Part shown: piece by piece, positions 25,923 to 37,127 of the stretch
Layout: each line of letters opens with the position of its first letter
Numbering within the stretch: position 1 is the stretch's first letter
Assembly: GCA_910584935.1 (NCBI GenBank)
Contig: CAJUDU010000003.1
Span: 8,772-72,771 of the forward strand
Direction of reading: 5' to 3'
Length of the DNA: 64,000 nucleotides
Source of the DNA: an uncultured Butyricicoccus sp.
GTDB lineage: Bacteria; Bacillota; Clostridia; Oscillospirales; Butyricicoccaceae
Translations under genes and position numbers: made by a program
The notes under the pieces: model-generated
Told to the model about the DNA's origin: nothing
The model's input: only the letters and a program-made list of their open reading frames with translations
The model's database searches: none

Positions 25923-26355
25923 AATACTGGATTTGATAGACCAGTTTGAAATTGAAACGCAAGAGGAACTTTCTGAACATTTGCGCGACCTCGGTTATAC
26001 AACAACACAGGCAACCGTATCTCGCGATATCAAGGAATTGCGCTTAATTAAAATTTTATCCTCCACAACGGGGAAATACCGCTATGCTGTGGCAACATCT
26101 GAAGTGGAAAACAGTTTTACCAACCGGTTGCGCAATATTTTTAAGGAATGTGTGACCGAAATTAGCTACGCACAGAATATGGTGGTTATTAAAACACTGC
26201 CTGGGTTGGGACAAGCTGCTGCAATGGCAATTGATGCAATGCGTGATAAACGAGTGGTCGGCACGCTTGGTGGCGATGATACCGTGTTTATTGTCATGCG
26301 GGATGAGGCGGTTGCCAGCCAATTTTGTGCGGAAGCACAAAAAACACTTTTATAA
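25900..26355 (+). CDS. argR: Arginine repressor ArgR
   Basis: The 151-aa protein has an N-terminal winged helix (MKFQRQAKILDLIDQF, TTQATVSRDIKELRL) and a C-terminal hexamerisation and arginine-binding domain (AMAIDAMRDKRVVGTLGGDD). It would repress arginine synthesis genes elsewhere. The ATG at 25900 has GGAGG 8 nt upstream and lies inside the nadK 3' end; an earlier in-frame ATG at 25885 lacks a ribosome site. Sitting between nadK and recN is a widely conserved Firmicute arrangement. Confidence 0.95.
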   Translation: MKFQRQAKILDLIDQFEIETQEELSEHLRDLGYTTTQATVSRDIKELRLIKILSSTTGKYRYAVATSEVENSFTNRLRNIFKECVTEISYAQNMVVIKTLPGLGQAAAMAIDAMRDKRVVGTLGGDDTVFIVMRDEAVASQFCAEAQKTLL

Positions 26356-26378
26356 ATTACCCTGGGGAGGGTTTTGAA

Positions 26379-28094
26379 ATGCTTAGCCTGCTTCATATTG
26401 AAAATATTGCAGTGATTGAACGCGCTGATATTGAATTTGCCAGTGGGCTTACTGTGCTGACCGGCGAAACTGGTGCAGGTAAATCCATTATCATTGATTC
26501 TATTGGCGCCATTATGGGACAGCGCACCAGCAGGGAATTGATTCGCGCTGGCGCGAGGAAAGGCTTTGTTAGTGCGGTATTTACCGGGCTTTCTCAAGAA
26601 TTAACAGCATGGCTGTGCGAAAACCAGCTGGAAGGTGAGGAAATTGATACAGTACACATCCAGCGGCAAATTTCTTCGGATGGGAAATCCCTTTGCCGGG
26701 TGAATACCAGACCAGTGCCGGTTTCGGTACTAAAACAAATAAGCCCTTTTCTGCTGAATATCCATGGGCAGCATGATGGACAGAAGCTGATGGATGATAA
26801 CTGCCATATTGATTTTTTGGATTGCTTTGCAGGGTTGCAGCAAACTTTTGATGAATATACGCCATTATATCATCAACTCCTTTCCCTCAAACGTCAAATC
26901 AATGAACTCGACCGCAGCGAACAGGAACGGCTTCAGCGGCTGGATATGTTAAGTTTCCATGTGGAGGAAATTGACGGAGCAAATCTCCATGTAGGAGAAG
27001 ATGAAGCATTGGAAAAACGAAAAGCATTTTTTGATAATATTGGGAAGCTGGCGGCTGCGTTGGCACAGGCGCACAATGCCTTGGATGGCGATGAAGCCAA
27101 CCCAGATAGCATGGGTGCCTATGATTTGCTTTGTGTGGCAGCAAATGCACTATCTGATTTGACTGGTGTATCTGATGAATTGTGCAATATGGCAGAACGT
27201 GCTAATGAACTAAAATATTTGGCGCTGGATTTGCGGGATGCTGTGGCACAGCAACAGATGAATACGGAATTTTCCCCTGATGAACGGGCTATGGTGGAAG
27301 AACGTTTGGATATGATATACCGTTTGAAGCAAAAATATGGGTCTACTATCAGGGGAATTCTGGAATATGCCGATCAATCACGTATAGAATTGGATTCTTT
27401 ACAATCAGCAGATGAACGGCGTGAAAAATTACTTGCAGAATATAAGGCGTTGCGAACCCAGGCACGGGAAACCGCAGGGTTGATATCCGCTGCGCGGAAA
27501 ACGGCTGCGCTTCAACTGGAAAAACGTATTGTTACGGAACTTTCAGAATTGGATATGTCCAAAGTACGGTTGTCTGTGCGGGTGGAAAGCGGCAGTAAAT
27601 TAACCGCAAAAGGTGTAGACACGGTATCTTTCCTGATTTCCGTCAATCCAGGGGAAACATTGCGTCCGCTTTCTAAAGTTGCTTCTGGCGGTGAGCTTTC
27701 CCGCGTGATGCTTGCTATGAAAAATGTGCTTACAGAACAGGAACCTGTTGGAACGCTTATTTTTGATGAGATTGATACAGGTGTATCTGGACGCGCTGCG
27801 CAGAAAATTGCATACAAACTGGCGGCAATTGGTCAAAAAAAACAGACATTGTGTGTAACACATTTGCCGCAGATTGCAGCAATGGGGAATAACCATATGT
27901 TGATTACTAAATCTGTGTTAAATGGACGGGCTTTTACAGAAGTGCGTCCGATTATAAATGATGTGCGTACAGAAGAAATTGCCCGTATGATTTCTGGCGA
28001 CCAGATTACAAAGGCTTCCCTTGCCAATGCGGCGGAACTGCTTTATGATGCGAAAGTAAAAAGAACAGGTGATAACATTGGTCAGGCAAATTGA
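26379..28094 (+). CDS. recN: DNA repair protein RecN
   Basis: The 571-aa SMC-like ATPase acts early in double-strand break repair. It has the N-terminal MLSLLHIENIAVIERADIEF, Walker A TGETGAGKSIIIDSIGAI, a coiled-coil middle, the signature SGGELSRVMLAMK, Walker B TLIFDEIDTGVSG and the His-loop VTHLPQIAAMGN. GGGGAGGG lies 7 nt upstream of the ATG. It is the last gene of the nusB-recN series and is followed by a 72-nt gap before tyrS. Confidence 0.96.
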   Translation: MLSLLHIENIAVIERADIEFASGLTVLTGETGAGKSIIIDSIGAIMGQRTSRELIRAGARKGFVSAVFTGLSQELTAWLCENQLEGEEIDTVHIQRQISSDGKSLCRVNTRPVPVSVLKQISPFLLNIHGQHDGQKLMDDNCHIDFLDCFAGLQQTFDEYTPLYHQLLSLKRQINELDRSEQERLQRLDMLSFHVEEIDGANLHVGEDEALEKRKAFFDNIGKLAAALAQAHNALDGDEANPDSMGAYDLLCVAANALSDLTGVSDELCNMAERANELKYLALDLRDAVAQQQMNTEFSPDERAMVEERLDMIYRLKQKYGSTIRGILEYADQSRIELDSLQSADERREKLLAEYKALRTQARETAGLISAARKTAALQLEKRIVTELSELDMSKVRLSVRVESGSKLTAKGVDTVSFLISVNPGETLRPLSKVASGGELSRVMLAMKNVLTEQEPVGTLIFDEIDTGVSGRAAQKIAYKLAAIGQKKQTLCVTHLPQIAAMGNNHMLITKSVLNGRAFTEVRPIINDVRTEEIARMISGDQITKASLANAAELLYDAKVKRTGDNIGQAN

Positions 28095-28166
28095 AAACTT
28101 AAAGGAATGTGTCCCTTGAAAATCACATTTGGCATGTTTTTTGAATAGATAAAAGGAGCTGTAAAA

Positions 28167-29393
28167 ATGACTGTTTTTGAAGAATTAAAAGCACGTGGGC
28201 TGGTTGCCCAGTGTACCAATGAGGAAAAAGTGCAGGATCTGTTGGATCATCATAAAATAACTTTTTATATTGGCTTTGATGCCACTGCTGACAGCCTTCA
28301 TGTTGGGCATTTCCTTCAATTGGTTGTCATGAGCCGCCTGCAAAAAGCAGGGCATCGTCCCATTGCATTGCTTGGCGGCGGTACTACCATGATCGGCGAC
28401 CCAACTGGTAAAACCGATATGCGGAAAATGCTAACCCCAGCTGAAATTGAACATAATGCGGAATGCTTCCGCAAGCAAATGCGCCGTTTGGTTGATTTTT
28501 CAGACGGAAAAGCGGTTATGATCAATAATGCAGACTGGATTTTAAAATTTAATTATATGGATTTTTTACGGGAAGTCGGTGTGCATTTTTCGGTTAATCG
28601 TATGTTAACTGCGGAATGTTTTAAATCACGCCTTGAAAAAGGACTGAGTTTTATTGAATTTAATTATATGCTGCTTCAGTCTTATGATTTCCTGCATTTA
28701 TATCGGACGATGGATTGTAAAATGCAGCTTGGCGGCGATGACCAATGGTCAAACATTATCAATGGTGCAGATTTAATCCGGCGCGTTGATGGTAAGGATG
28801 ATGCTTATGGGCTGACCTTTACATTGCTGACAACATCAGAAGGCAAAAAGATGGGTAAAACAGAAAAAGGCGCTGTGTGGCTTGATCCGGAAAAGACATC
28901 GCCATATGAATTTTTCCAGTATTGGCGCAATGTTGGGGATGCTGATGTCATCCGTTGCATGAAGCTGCTGACTTTTATCCCGTTGGATGAAATCGCGGAA
29001 TATGAAAAGCTTGAAGGCGCAGGGCTCAATACTGTCAAAGAACGGCTTGCCCATGAAATTACAATGATGGTACATGGCAAGGAAGAAGCAGACAAGGCAT
29101 TGGCAGCGGCAAAAGCTCTGTTTGGCAGCGGCGCTGCGGATGAAAATATGCCGTCAACAACGCTGCATTCGGAAGATTTTACAGATGGGCAAATTGGCGT
29201 ATTAGCACTTCTTGTGAAAACTGGGTTGGCGTCTTCTAATGGGGAAGCACGCAAATTGGTACAGGGTGGCGGCGTTTCCTTGGACGGCGAAAAAGTTTCA
29301 GACCCTAAAATGATGCTTTCTATGCAAGATTTTGCACAAGGCTGCGTCATCAAAAAAGGAAAAAAGACGTATCATAAAGTCATAGCAGGCTAA
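28167..29393 (+). CDS. tyrS: Tyrosyl-tRNA synthetase
   Basis: The 408-aa class I synthetase charges tRNA-Tyr. The HIGH-type motif is [39 protein letters not shown] and [20 protein letters not shown] follow. The KMSKS loop reads [14 protein letters not shown], the form usual in the TyrS subgroup. A C-terminal S4 domain binds RNA ([16 protein letters not shown]). AAGGAG is at the right place upstream. Unlike many Firmicute tyrS genes, no T-box fits in the 72-nt upstream gap. Confidence 0.96.
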   Translation: MTVFEELKARGLVAQCTNEEKVQDLLDHHKITFYIGFDATADSLHVGHFLQLVVMSRLQKAGHRPIALLGGGTTMIGDPTGKTDMRKMLTPAEIEHNAECFRKQMRRLVDFSDGKAVMINNADWILKFNYMDFLREVGVHFSVNRMLTAECFKSRLEKGLSFIEFNYMLLQSYDFLHLYRTMDCKMQLGGDDQWSNIINGADLIRRVDGKDDAYGLTFTLLTTSEGKKMGKTEKGAVWLDPEKTSPYEFFQYWRNVGDADVIRCMKLLTFIPLDEIAEYEKLEGAGLNTVKERLAHEITMMVHGKEEADKALAAAKALFGSGAADENMPSTTLHSEDFTDGQIGVLALLVKTGLASSNGEARKLVQGGGVSLDGEKVSDPKMMLSMQDFAQGCVIKKGKKTYHKVIAG

Positions 29394-29406
29394 AACGATA
29401 TGGCGG

Positions 29407-29445
29407 CGCGCCGTGCGGCACAGTAAGGCTTGTGCGTGCGGCGCG
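29407..29445 (+). terminator. GC-rich hairpin after tyrS, probable terminator
   Basis: CGCGCCGTGCGGCACA pairs with TGTGCGTGCGGCGCG with one mismatch region. It is followed by TGTTCTTT, and a run of seven T comes about 20 bases later. The stem is very stable but the T tract is imperfect. Confidence 0.55.
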
Positions 29446-29502
29446 TGTTCTTTGAAACGGAATTTTTTTAATGAGAATGTATATCATTGGGCAAAATAAC
29501 AC

Positions 29503-29531
29503 TTTCAAAAACCGGCATAGTTTGTTATAAT
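29503..29531 (+). promoter_or_regulatory. Promoter upstream of ligA
   Basis: TATAAT (29526-29531) is perfect; the -35 TTTCAA (29503-29508), 17 bp away, is weak. It precedes the ligA ATG by 28 nt. Confidence 0.6.
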
Positions 29532-29550
29532 ATGAGCGAGTCTTATTTAG

Positions 29551-31542
<1,992 letters not shown>

Positions 31543-31628
31543 AGGGGGTTATTCCCAATTTTATAGGAAAGGCAGTTTATTTGCCGCAATAGATGATATT
31601 GGGGCGGATGACTGAATGGTGACGAAAA

Positions 31629-31916
31629 ATGGCAATTGAACGGAAAGAAATTGAGCATATTGCATCGCTCGCGCGGCTGGATATCAGTGGCGCTGGATTT
31701 GACCGCCTTGCGGAAGATATGCAGGGGATTGTTGCAATGGTAGACCAACTGCAACAGCTTGATTTGGACGATGTAACAGATGTGATTGATGCGGAACGGA
31801 GAAATGCGTTCCATGAAGATACTGTAATACAGGAATATCAGCCAGAGCAATTGATTGAACCCAATGCCCCGGATTTTCAGGCGGGCGGCGTTGCTGTTCC
31901 GCGTGTTGTTGAATAA
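31629..31916 (+). CDS. gatC: Glu-tRNA(Gln)/Asp-tRNA(Asn) amidotransferase subunit C
   Basis: The 95-aa subunit stabilises GatA and bridges to GatB. The motif IERKEIEHIASLARLDISG and the C-terminal LIEPNAPDFQAGGVAVPRVV are typical. It opens a gatC-gatA-gatB set with 17- and 14-nt gaps, and lies 86 nt after ligA. Confidence 0.94.
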   Translation: MAIERKEIEHIASLARLDISGAGFDRLAEDMQGIVAMVDQLQQLDLDDVTDVIDAERRNAFHEDTVIQEYQPEQLIEPNAPDFQAGGVAVPRVVE

Positions 31917-31933
31917 AAAGGGGGTATAAAAAG

Positions 31934-33406
31934 ATGGAACTTTTCAAAAAGACGGCTGCTGAACTTTCTGACATTCTTGCAAAGAAAGAAATCAGCGCAG
32001 TAGAACTCATCAAAGATGTGTTTGCACGTACACAGGCTGTGGAGGATAAAGTAAAAGGGTATATTACTGTAACGCAAGAAGCAGCACTTCAAGCGGCAGA
32101 TGCTGTGGATAAAAAGCGTGCGGCAGGGGAGCAGCTTTCTGCATTGGCAGGGATTCCAGTTGCAATTAAGGATAATATCTGCACAAAAGGTACATTGACG
32201 ACCTGTGCTTCTAAAATGCTGTATAATTTCAATCCGCCATATAATGCAACTGTTATAGACAAATTATTGGCACAGGATGTTGTTGTGACAGGCAAAGCAA
32301 ATATGGATGAATTTGCAATGGGTTCTTCTTGTGAAAATTCATCCGTGCATCCCACCCATAACCCGCATAACTTAGGATGTGTGCCTGGTGGGTCTTCCGG
32401 CGGTTCGGCGGCGGTTGTCGCGGCAGGGGAAACCCCTTTATCGCTTGGTTCAGATACTGGCGGCTCTATCCGGCAGCCAGCCGCATTCTGCGGCGTTGTA
32501 GGGCTGAAACCAACATATGGCGCGGTATCCCGTTATGGGCTGATTGCATTCGCTTCATCTCTTGACCAGATTGGTCCATTTGGGCGCACCATAGAAGATA
32601 CTGCTATGTTGTTTGATGCAATTACCGGACATGATCCACTGCATGATTCCACTTCTGTGCAAACCCTATTTGAAGGGAGAACTCGTGCCAGCTTGAACCC
32701 GGATGTTAAGGGGATGAAAATTGGCTTGCCGAAGGAATATTTTGGGGAAGGGATTTCGGAAAGTGTCCGCAAAAATGTGCTTGCCGCTGCGGAAACTTAT
32801 CGTGCCATGGGGGCAGAAGTGTTTGAAATTTCCTTGCCGCTTTCGGCGTATGTGCTGCCAATTTATTATATTCTTTCTTCGGCAGAAGCATCTTCCAATC
32901 TTGCCCGTTTTGACGGCGTGAAATATGGCTACCGTTCGCCAAACTTTGCTGAAGATGATTTGATTAGTTTATATGTGAAATCCCGTTCAGAAGGCTTTGG
33001 GCAGGAAGTACAGCGCCGTATTATGCTGGGCACTTATGTGTTGTCCTCCGGTTTTTATGATGCGTATTATAAAAAAGCCCGTGCAGCGCAGCGCCGTATC
33101 AAAGCGGAATTTGCTGCTGCTTTTGAAAAATGTGATATCATCTTGACCCCTGTTGCTCCAACAACTGCATATGAGATTGGTTCTAAAACCACCAATCCAC
33201 TCGAAATGTATGCAGGTGATATTTGCACAGTATCGCTGAATATTGCTGGGCTGCCTGGACTTGTTCAGCCCTGTGGGTTTGACACGGAGAAAATGCCAGT
33301 TGGTATGCAGCTGATTGGGCCACATTTTGGCGAACAGAAACTGCTCAACGCAGGATTGGCTTTCGAACAGGCTTCTGGGCTGAAAAATATCATTGCAGAA
33401 CTGTAA
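31934..33406 (+). CDS. gatA: Glu-tRNA(Gln)/Asp-tRNA(Asn) amidotransferase subunit A
   Basis: The 490-aa amidase subunit frees ammonia from glutamine for GatB. It has the Ser-cisSer-Lys triad: Lys in PVAIKDNICTKG, the Gly/Ser-rich PGGSSGGSAAVVAAG and the nucleophile region GSDTGGSIRQPAAFCGVVG. LTPVAPTTAYEIG and the C-terminal GLPGLVQPCGFD agree with the family. The gene is intact and of normal length. GGGGG lies before the ATG. Confidence 0.97.
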   Translation: MELFKKTAAELSDILAKKEISAVELIKDVFARTQAVEDKVKGYITVTQEAALQAADAVDKKRAAGEQLSALAGIPVAIKDNICTKGTLTTCASKMLYNFNPPYNATVIDKLLAQDVVVTGKANMDEFAMGSSCENSSVHPTHNPHNLGCVPGGSSGGSAAVVAAGETPLSLGSDTGGSIRQPAAFCGVVGLKPTYGAVSRYGLIAFASSLDQIGPFGRTIEDTAMLFDAITGHDPLHDSTSVQTLFEGRTRASLNPDVKGMKIGLPKEYFGEGISESVRKNVLAAAETYRAMGAEVFEISLPLSAYVLPIYYILSSAEASSNLARFDGVKYGYRSPNFAEDDLISLYVKSRSEGFGQEVQRRIMLGTYVLSSGFYDAYYKKARAAQRRIKAEFAAAFEKCDIILTPVAPTTAYEIGSKTTNPLEMYAGDICTVSLNIAGLPGLVQPCGFDTEKMPVGMQLIGPHFGEQKLLNAGLAFEQASGLKNIIAEL

Positions 33407-33420
33407 ATAGGGGGATAACC

Positions 33421-34851
33421 ATGAAATATGAAGCTGTAATTGGACTTGAAGTCCATGCTGAGTTGTCTACAAAAAGCAAAATCTATTGTTCTTGTTCGGC
33501 AAAATTCGGTGCGGGAATCAATGAGCACACCTGTCCAGTATGTACAGGGATGCCGGGTGCATTGCCTGTACTGAACCGTCAGGTTGTGCATTACGCAGCA
33601 AAAATGGGGCTTGCTACCGGTTGTACAGTTAACCGTTTGTGCCAGTCTGCACGGAAGAATTACTTTTATCCAGATTTGCCGAAGGCTTATCAGATTTCTC
33701 AGGCAGAGCATCCGATTTGTTCGGATGGTGAAGTGTTCTTTTATGTCGATGGCAAGAAAAAATCCTGCCGTCTGGAACGCATCCACTTTGAGGAGGATGC
33801 CGGTAAGCTGCTGCATGATGAAATTGATGGCACAGTTGTTGACTTTAACCGCTGTGGTGTGCCGCTGATTGAAATGGTTACACGGCCAGATTTGCGTTCT
33901 TCTGCGGAAGCAAAAGAATTTTTGGAAACCATTAAGACCACATTGTCTTATCTTGATATCTGCGACTGCAAAATGGAAGAAGGGTCTATCCGTTGTGATG
34001 TCAATGTGTCTATCCGCTCGGAAGGATCCGAGGAATTTGGCACTCGTGTGGAAATGAAAAATATCAATACATTTTCAGGCGCTGTCCGTGCGATTGATTA
34101 TGAGGTGGCACGCCAGATAGATGTCGTAGAGCATGGCGGAAAGGTTCAGCAGGAAACCCGCCGATGGGATGATGTGAAACTGAAAAATACAGTTATGCGT
34201 ACTAAAGAAGATGCGCAGGATTATCGGTATTTTCCAGACCCAGATTTGATTGCGGTTGAAATTGATGATACTTGGATGGAGCAGATACAAAGTGAAATCC
34301 CAGAATTGCCACTTGCACGCTATGAACGGTATCTGCACGATTATGGTATGACAGCAATGGAAGCACGCCAGATTTCTGATTCTTTTGCAAAGGCAAATCT
34401 TCTGGATGCTGCGGCAGCTTCTGGCAAGATTGAACCGAAAAAGGCGGCAAACTGGATTTTATCAGATATTTCCAAATATCTGAATGATAAAGAAATTGAA
34501 GTCGAAGATACAATGCTGACGCCGGATAAGCTGGTGGATTTGATTTGTTTGATTGATAAGGGCACAATTTCAGGTGCAGCAGGGAAGAAGGTACTCATAG
34601 AGCTGTTTGAAAAAGATGAAACGGCTGCACAGATTGTAAAACGGCTTGGGCTGGAGCAGGTTTCTGATGAAGGTGCAATTCTTGCGATTGTACAAGATGT
34701 TATTTCGCGGAACGAAAAAGCTGTTGCAGATTTCAAGGCAGGTAAAAATGTTACAGGTTTTTTGGTTGGGCAGTGCATGAAAGCATCAAAAGGACAAGGG
34801 AACCCACAAATTATCAATAAATTGATTGCACAGGAACTTTCAAAACTGTAA
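33421..34851 (+). CDS. gatB: Glu-tRNA(Gln)/Asp-tRNA(Asn) amidotransferase subunit B
   Basis: The 476-aa subunit phosphorylates and amidates the misacylated tRNA. It has YEAVIGLEVHAELSTKSKI, the zinc Cys set (CSCSAKFG, CPVCTGMPG), RKNYFYPDLPKAYQISQ, DFNRCGVPLIEMVTRPD and RCDVNVSIRSEG, and a C-terminal YqeY-like tail (VADFKAGKNVTGFLVGQ). It implies that Gln-tRNA, and possibly Asn-tRNA, is made by the indirect route. A strong hairpin follows. Confidence 0.97.
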   Translation: MKYEAVIGLEVHAELSTKSKIYCSCSAKFGAGINEHTCPVCTGMPGALPVLNRQVVHYAAKMGLATGCTVNRLCQSARKNYFYPDLPKAYQISQAEHPICSDGEVFFYVDGKKKSCRLERIHFEEDAGKLLHDEIDGTVVDFNRCGVPLIEMVTRPDLRSSAEAKEFLETIKTTLSYLDICDCKMEEGSIRCDVNVSIRSEGSEEFGTRVEMKNINTFSGAVRAIDYEVARQIDVVEHGGKVQQETRRWDDVKLKNTVMRTKEDAQDYRYFPDPDLIAVEIDDTWMEQIQSEIPELPLARYERYLHDYGMTAMEARQISDSFAKANLLDAAAASGKIEPKKAANWILSDISKYLNDKEIEVEDTMLTPDKLVDLICLIDKGTISGAAGKKVLIELFEKDETAAQIVKRLGLEQVSDEGAILAIVQDVISRNEKAVADFKAGKNVTGFLVGQCMKASKGQGNPQIINKLIAQELSKL

Positions 34852-34863
34852 GATAAGAATTGA

Positions 34864-34896
34864 AAGCCGTAATGATGTTGCCCTTCATTACGGCTT
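34864..34896 (+). terminator. Terminator-like hairpin after gatB
   Basis: AAGCCGTAATGA (34864-34875) pairs perfectly with TCATTACGGCTT (34885-34896) around a nine-base loop. The T tract after it is poor (CCGTTTA), so termination may be partial. Confidence 0.65.
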
Positions 34897-34988
34897 CCGT
34901 TTACGCAAATGATTTTAATATGGCTGTTTACTTTCGCGCTGTAATGTGTTACGATAAATAAAAGATTAGAAAAAACGGAGGCATTGCG

Positions 34989-35279
34989 ATGAATAGCAAA
35001 CTGAAGGATATTCATATGGATGCGTTATTTGAAGGAATCTTGTCTTTAGGTTCAGTAGAGGAATGCTATAACTTTTTTGAAGACCTTTGTACTATTACAG
35101 AACTGCGTGCGATGGCACAGCGCTTTCAGGTTGCAAAAATGTTGGATGAAGGGCAAATTTATAGTGATATTGTACGTGAAACAGGCGCAAGTACAGCAAC
35201 AATCAGTCGCGTAAACAAATGCCTGGTTTATGGAACTGATGGATATCGCACTGTTTTGGATCGTACAAAAGAAGGGTGA
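34989..35279 (+). CDS. YerC/YecD family TrpR-like DNA-binding protein
   Basis: The 96-aa protein has the TrpR-type helix-turn-helix (LRAMAQRFQVAKMLDEGQIY, then IVRETGASTATISRVNKCL) of the YerC/YecD family. In Firmicutes these are TrpR-related proteins without clear tryptophan binding, and their regulon is mostly unknown. GGAGG precedes the ATG. A moderate promoter (TTTACT, 17 bp, TACGAT) may lie near 34927-34955. The gene ends 3 nt before a methyltransferase, so the two are probably co-transcribed. Confidence 0.87.
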   Translation: MNSKLKDIHMDALFEGILSLGSVEECYNFFEDLCTITELRAMAQRFQVAKMLDEGQIYSDIVRETGASTATISRVNKCLVYGTDGYRTVLDRTKEG

Positions 35280-35282
35280 AAT

Positions 35283-36026
35283 ATGGATAGTTACCGCTTT
35301 TTATCATCCTATTATAACCGGTTTACACTTGATGTAGCGTATCCTAAATGGGCTGATTTTTTTGAGCAAATATTTGCACAGGAAAATTTAAAGCCCCATC
35401 TGATTTTAGATTTGGCGTGCGGCACTGGCACTTTAACCGCAGAACTCACAATGCGTGGCTATGAGGTAATTGGTGTTGATGCGTCAGCAGAAATGTTGAT
35501 GCAAGCGATGGAGCGCACAATTGATATGAATCCACGTCCGCTTTTTCTGAATCAGCTTATGCAGGAACTTGACTTATATGGCACTGTAGACGCGTGCCTG
35601 TGTTGTTTAGACAGTATCAATTATATTACTGATCCTACAATGCTTCGGGAATGCCTGCGGCGTGTGGAACTGTTCCTTGAACCCGAAGGGGTTTTTATTT
35701 TTGATATAAATACTCTAAAAAAATTTCAGGATATAAATGATCAGTGCTATGTCAGGGAAGATGATGATGTATACTGCGTATGGCAGACAGAGTTTGATGG
35801 GGAAGTCTGCCGCTATGATTTTGATATTTTTGAACAGGTCGGCGGTTTGTGGAGGCGAAACCAAGAATCTCACGAAGAACGTTATTATGCGGCGGAAGCG
35901 CTGGTTTCATGGTTACAAGAAATAGGATTTATACAAGTAAAACTTTACCCTGACCTGTCATTTGGCAGCTTGACAGGTCAAGAAGATCGGATTTTTATAT
36001 CTGCAAGAAAGAGGAAAATTAAATGA
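35283..36026 (+). CDS. Class I SAM-dependent methyltransferase
   Basis: The 247-aa protein has SAM-binding motif I LILDLACGTGTLTAELTM, motif II VIGVDASAEMLMQAM and an acidic post-motif (DACLCCLDSINYITDPTML). Its start, DSYRFLSSYYNRFTLDVAYP, resembles the YqeM-type methyltransferases of Firmicutes. The substrate is unknown. It sits between a TrpR-like regulator and hslO, overlapping hslO by 4 nt (ATGA). Confidence 0.85.
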   Translation: MDSYRFLSSYYNRFTLDVAYPKWADFFEQIFAQENLKPHLILDLACGTGTLTAELTMRGYEVIGVDASAEMLMQAMERTIDMNPRPLFLNQLMQELDLYGTVDACLCCLDSINYITDPTMLRECLRRVELFLEPEGVFIFDINTLKKFQDINDQCYVREDDDVYCVWQTEFDGEVCRYDFDIFEQVGGLWRRNQESHEERYYAAEALVSWLQEIGFIQVKLYPDLSFGSLTGQEDRIFISARKRKIK

Positions 36027-36898
36027 GCGATATTAGGATACGTGCTATTGCAGCCGATTCGGCAATCCAGATTACAGCAGTAAACAGTCAGGAAACTGTA
36101 CAAAGAGCACAGCAGATTCATCACACAATGCCAACAGCAACTGCTGCTTTGGGACGGGCACTGACAGCCTGTTCTATGATGGGCAGCCAATTGAAAATTG
36201 ATAGTGGGTCTGTTACTGTGCAAATAAAAGGGAACGGCCCGCTGGGTTCAATTATCTGCGTTTCTGATGCAAATGGGAATGTACGGGGATATCTTCAAAA
36301 CCCTTCTTGTGATCTTCCATTGCGTGCAGACGGAAAGTTAAATGTTGGGGCTGGCGTTGGCAAAGGATATTTAATGGTGATTAAAGATATCGGACTGAAA
36401 GATCCTGTAACAGGGACGACGGTGCTGGTAAATGGCGAGATTGCAGAGGATATTACGCAATATTTTGCCGAAAGTGAACAGATTCCGTCAGCGTGTGCAT
36501 TGGGTGTGTTAGTGGATACAGATTTGAGTGTAAAACAAGCTGGGGGGTATCTGGTGCAGTTAATGCCTGGATGTACAGAAGCAGATATCAGTCGATTGGA
36601 AACAAATATTCAGACCGCTGGTGCGATGACATCTATGTTGGAATCTGGTATGGCACTTGAGGAAATTGTGAAAAAAATCTTGGATGGGTTTCAGGTTGAT
36701 TTTTTGGAAAAAACAAATTTTTCGTACCAATGCAATTGTAGCTACGATAAGGTTATGCGTGCGCTTATCAGCATGGGTCGAAAAGAATTGTCAAAACTTT
36801 CTCATGAAGAAGAAAAAATTGAAGTTACTTGTCAGTTCTGCGATAAAATTTACACATTTACGCGTGCTGAAATTCAGGATATTTTGAAAAATGCCTGA
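36023..36898 (+). CDS. hslO: Redox-regulated chaperone Hsp33
   Basis: The 291-aa holdase is activated by oxidation. The N-terminal domain shows SDIRIRAIAADSAIQITAVN and GRALTACSMMGSQLK. GPLGSIICVSDANGNVRGY and the central region follow, and the C-terminal zinc switch has the four Cys as CNCSYD and CQFC. The stop is followed by an intrinsic terminator. It is coupled to the methyltransferase upstream. Confidence 0.96.
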   Translation: MSDIRIRAIAADSAIQITAVNSQETVQRAQQIHHTMPTATAALGRALTACSMMGSQLKIDSGSVTVQIKGNGPLGSIICVSDANGNVRGYLQNPSCDLPLRADGKLNVGAGVGKGYLMVIKDIGLKDPVTGTTVLVNGEIAEDITQYFAESEQIPSACALGVLVDTDLSVKQAGGYLVQLMPGCTEADISRLETNIQTAGAMTSMLESGMALEEIVKKILDGFQVDFLEKTNFSYQCNCSYDKVMRALISMGRKELSKLSHEEEKIEVTCQFCDKIYTFTRAEIQDILKNA

Positions 36899-36910
36899 TA
36901 GATTGATCAA

Positions 36911-36960
36911 ATGCTGTGTGGGCTATGAAATGAAGGATTACTTACACAGCATTTTTATTT
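36911..36960 (+). terminator. Intrinsic terminator after hslO
   Basis: ATGCTGTGT (36911-36919) pairs with ACACAGCAT (36944-36952) and is followed by TTTTTATTTT. The loop is 24 nt. From here to 37073 the sequence is AT-rich and I see no gene. Confidence 0.85.
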
Positions 36961-37073
36961 TAATCATAGGATCAGAATTAGAAATCAGATGAAGATAAGA
37001 AGATAAAATGGAGGGCAAAATTTTGTATATTATTAATTATGCAAAATAAAGATTTTGTATAATTAGGGGGATT

Positions 37074-37127
37074 TAAAAATTACCGGCAAGCTATTAATTA
37101 CCGGATTTTGATAATTAGCTTACCGGT
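37074..37127 (-). terminator. Terminator after rluD
   Basis: On the reverse strand ACCGGTAAGCTA (37116-37127) pairs with TAGCTTGCCGGT (37082-37093), with one G-U pair, followed by AATTTTTAAA. The stem overlaps the rluD stop codon (37120-37122). TACCGG occurs three times here (37081, 37099, 37121), which could allow alternative pairings. Confidence 0.75.

Noticed and set aside
37081..37126. TACCGG triplets as a CRISPR array
   Set aside because: The unit is only 6 bp and spacing is uneven; it is explained by terminator stems.
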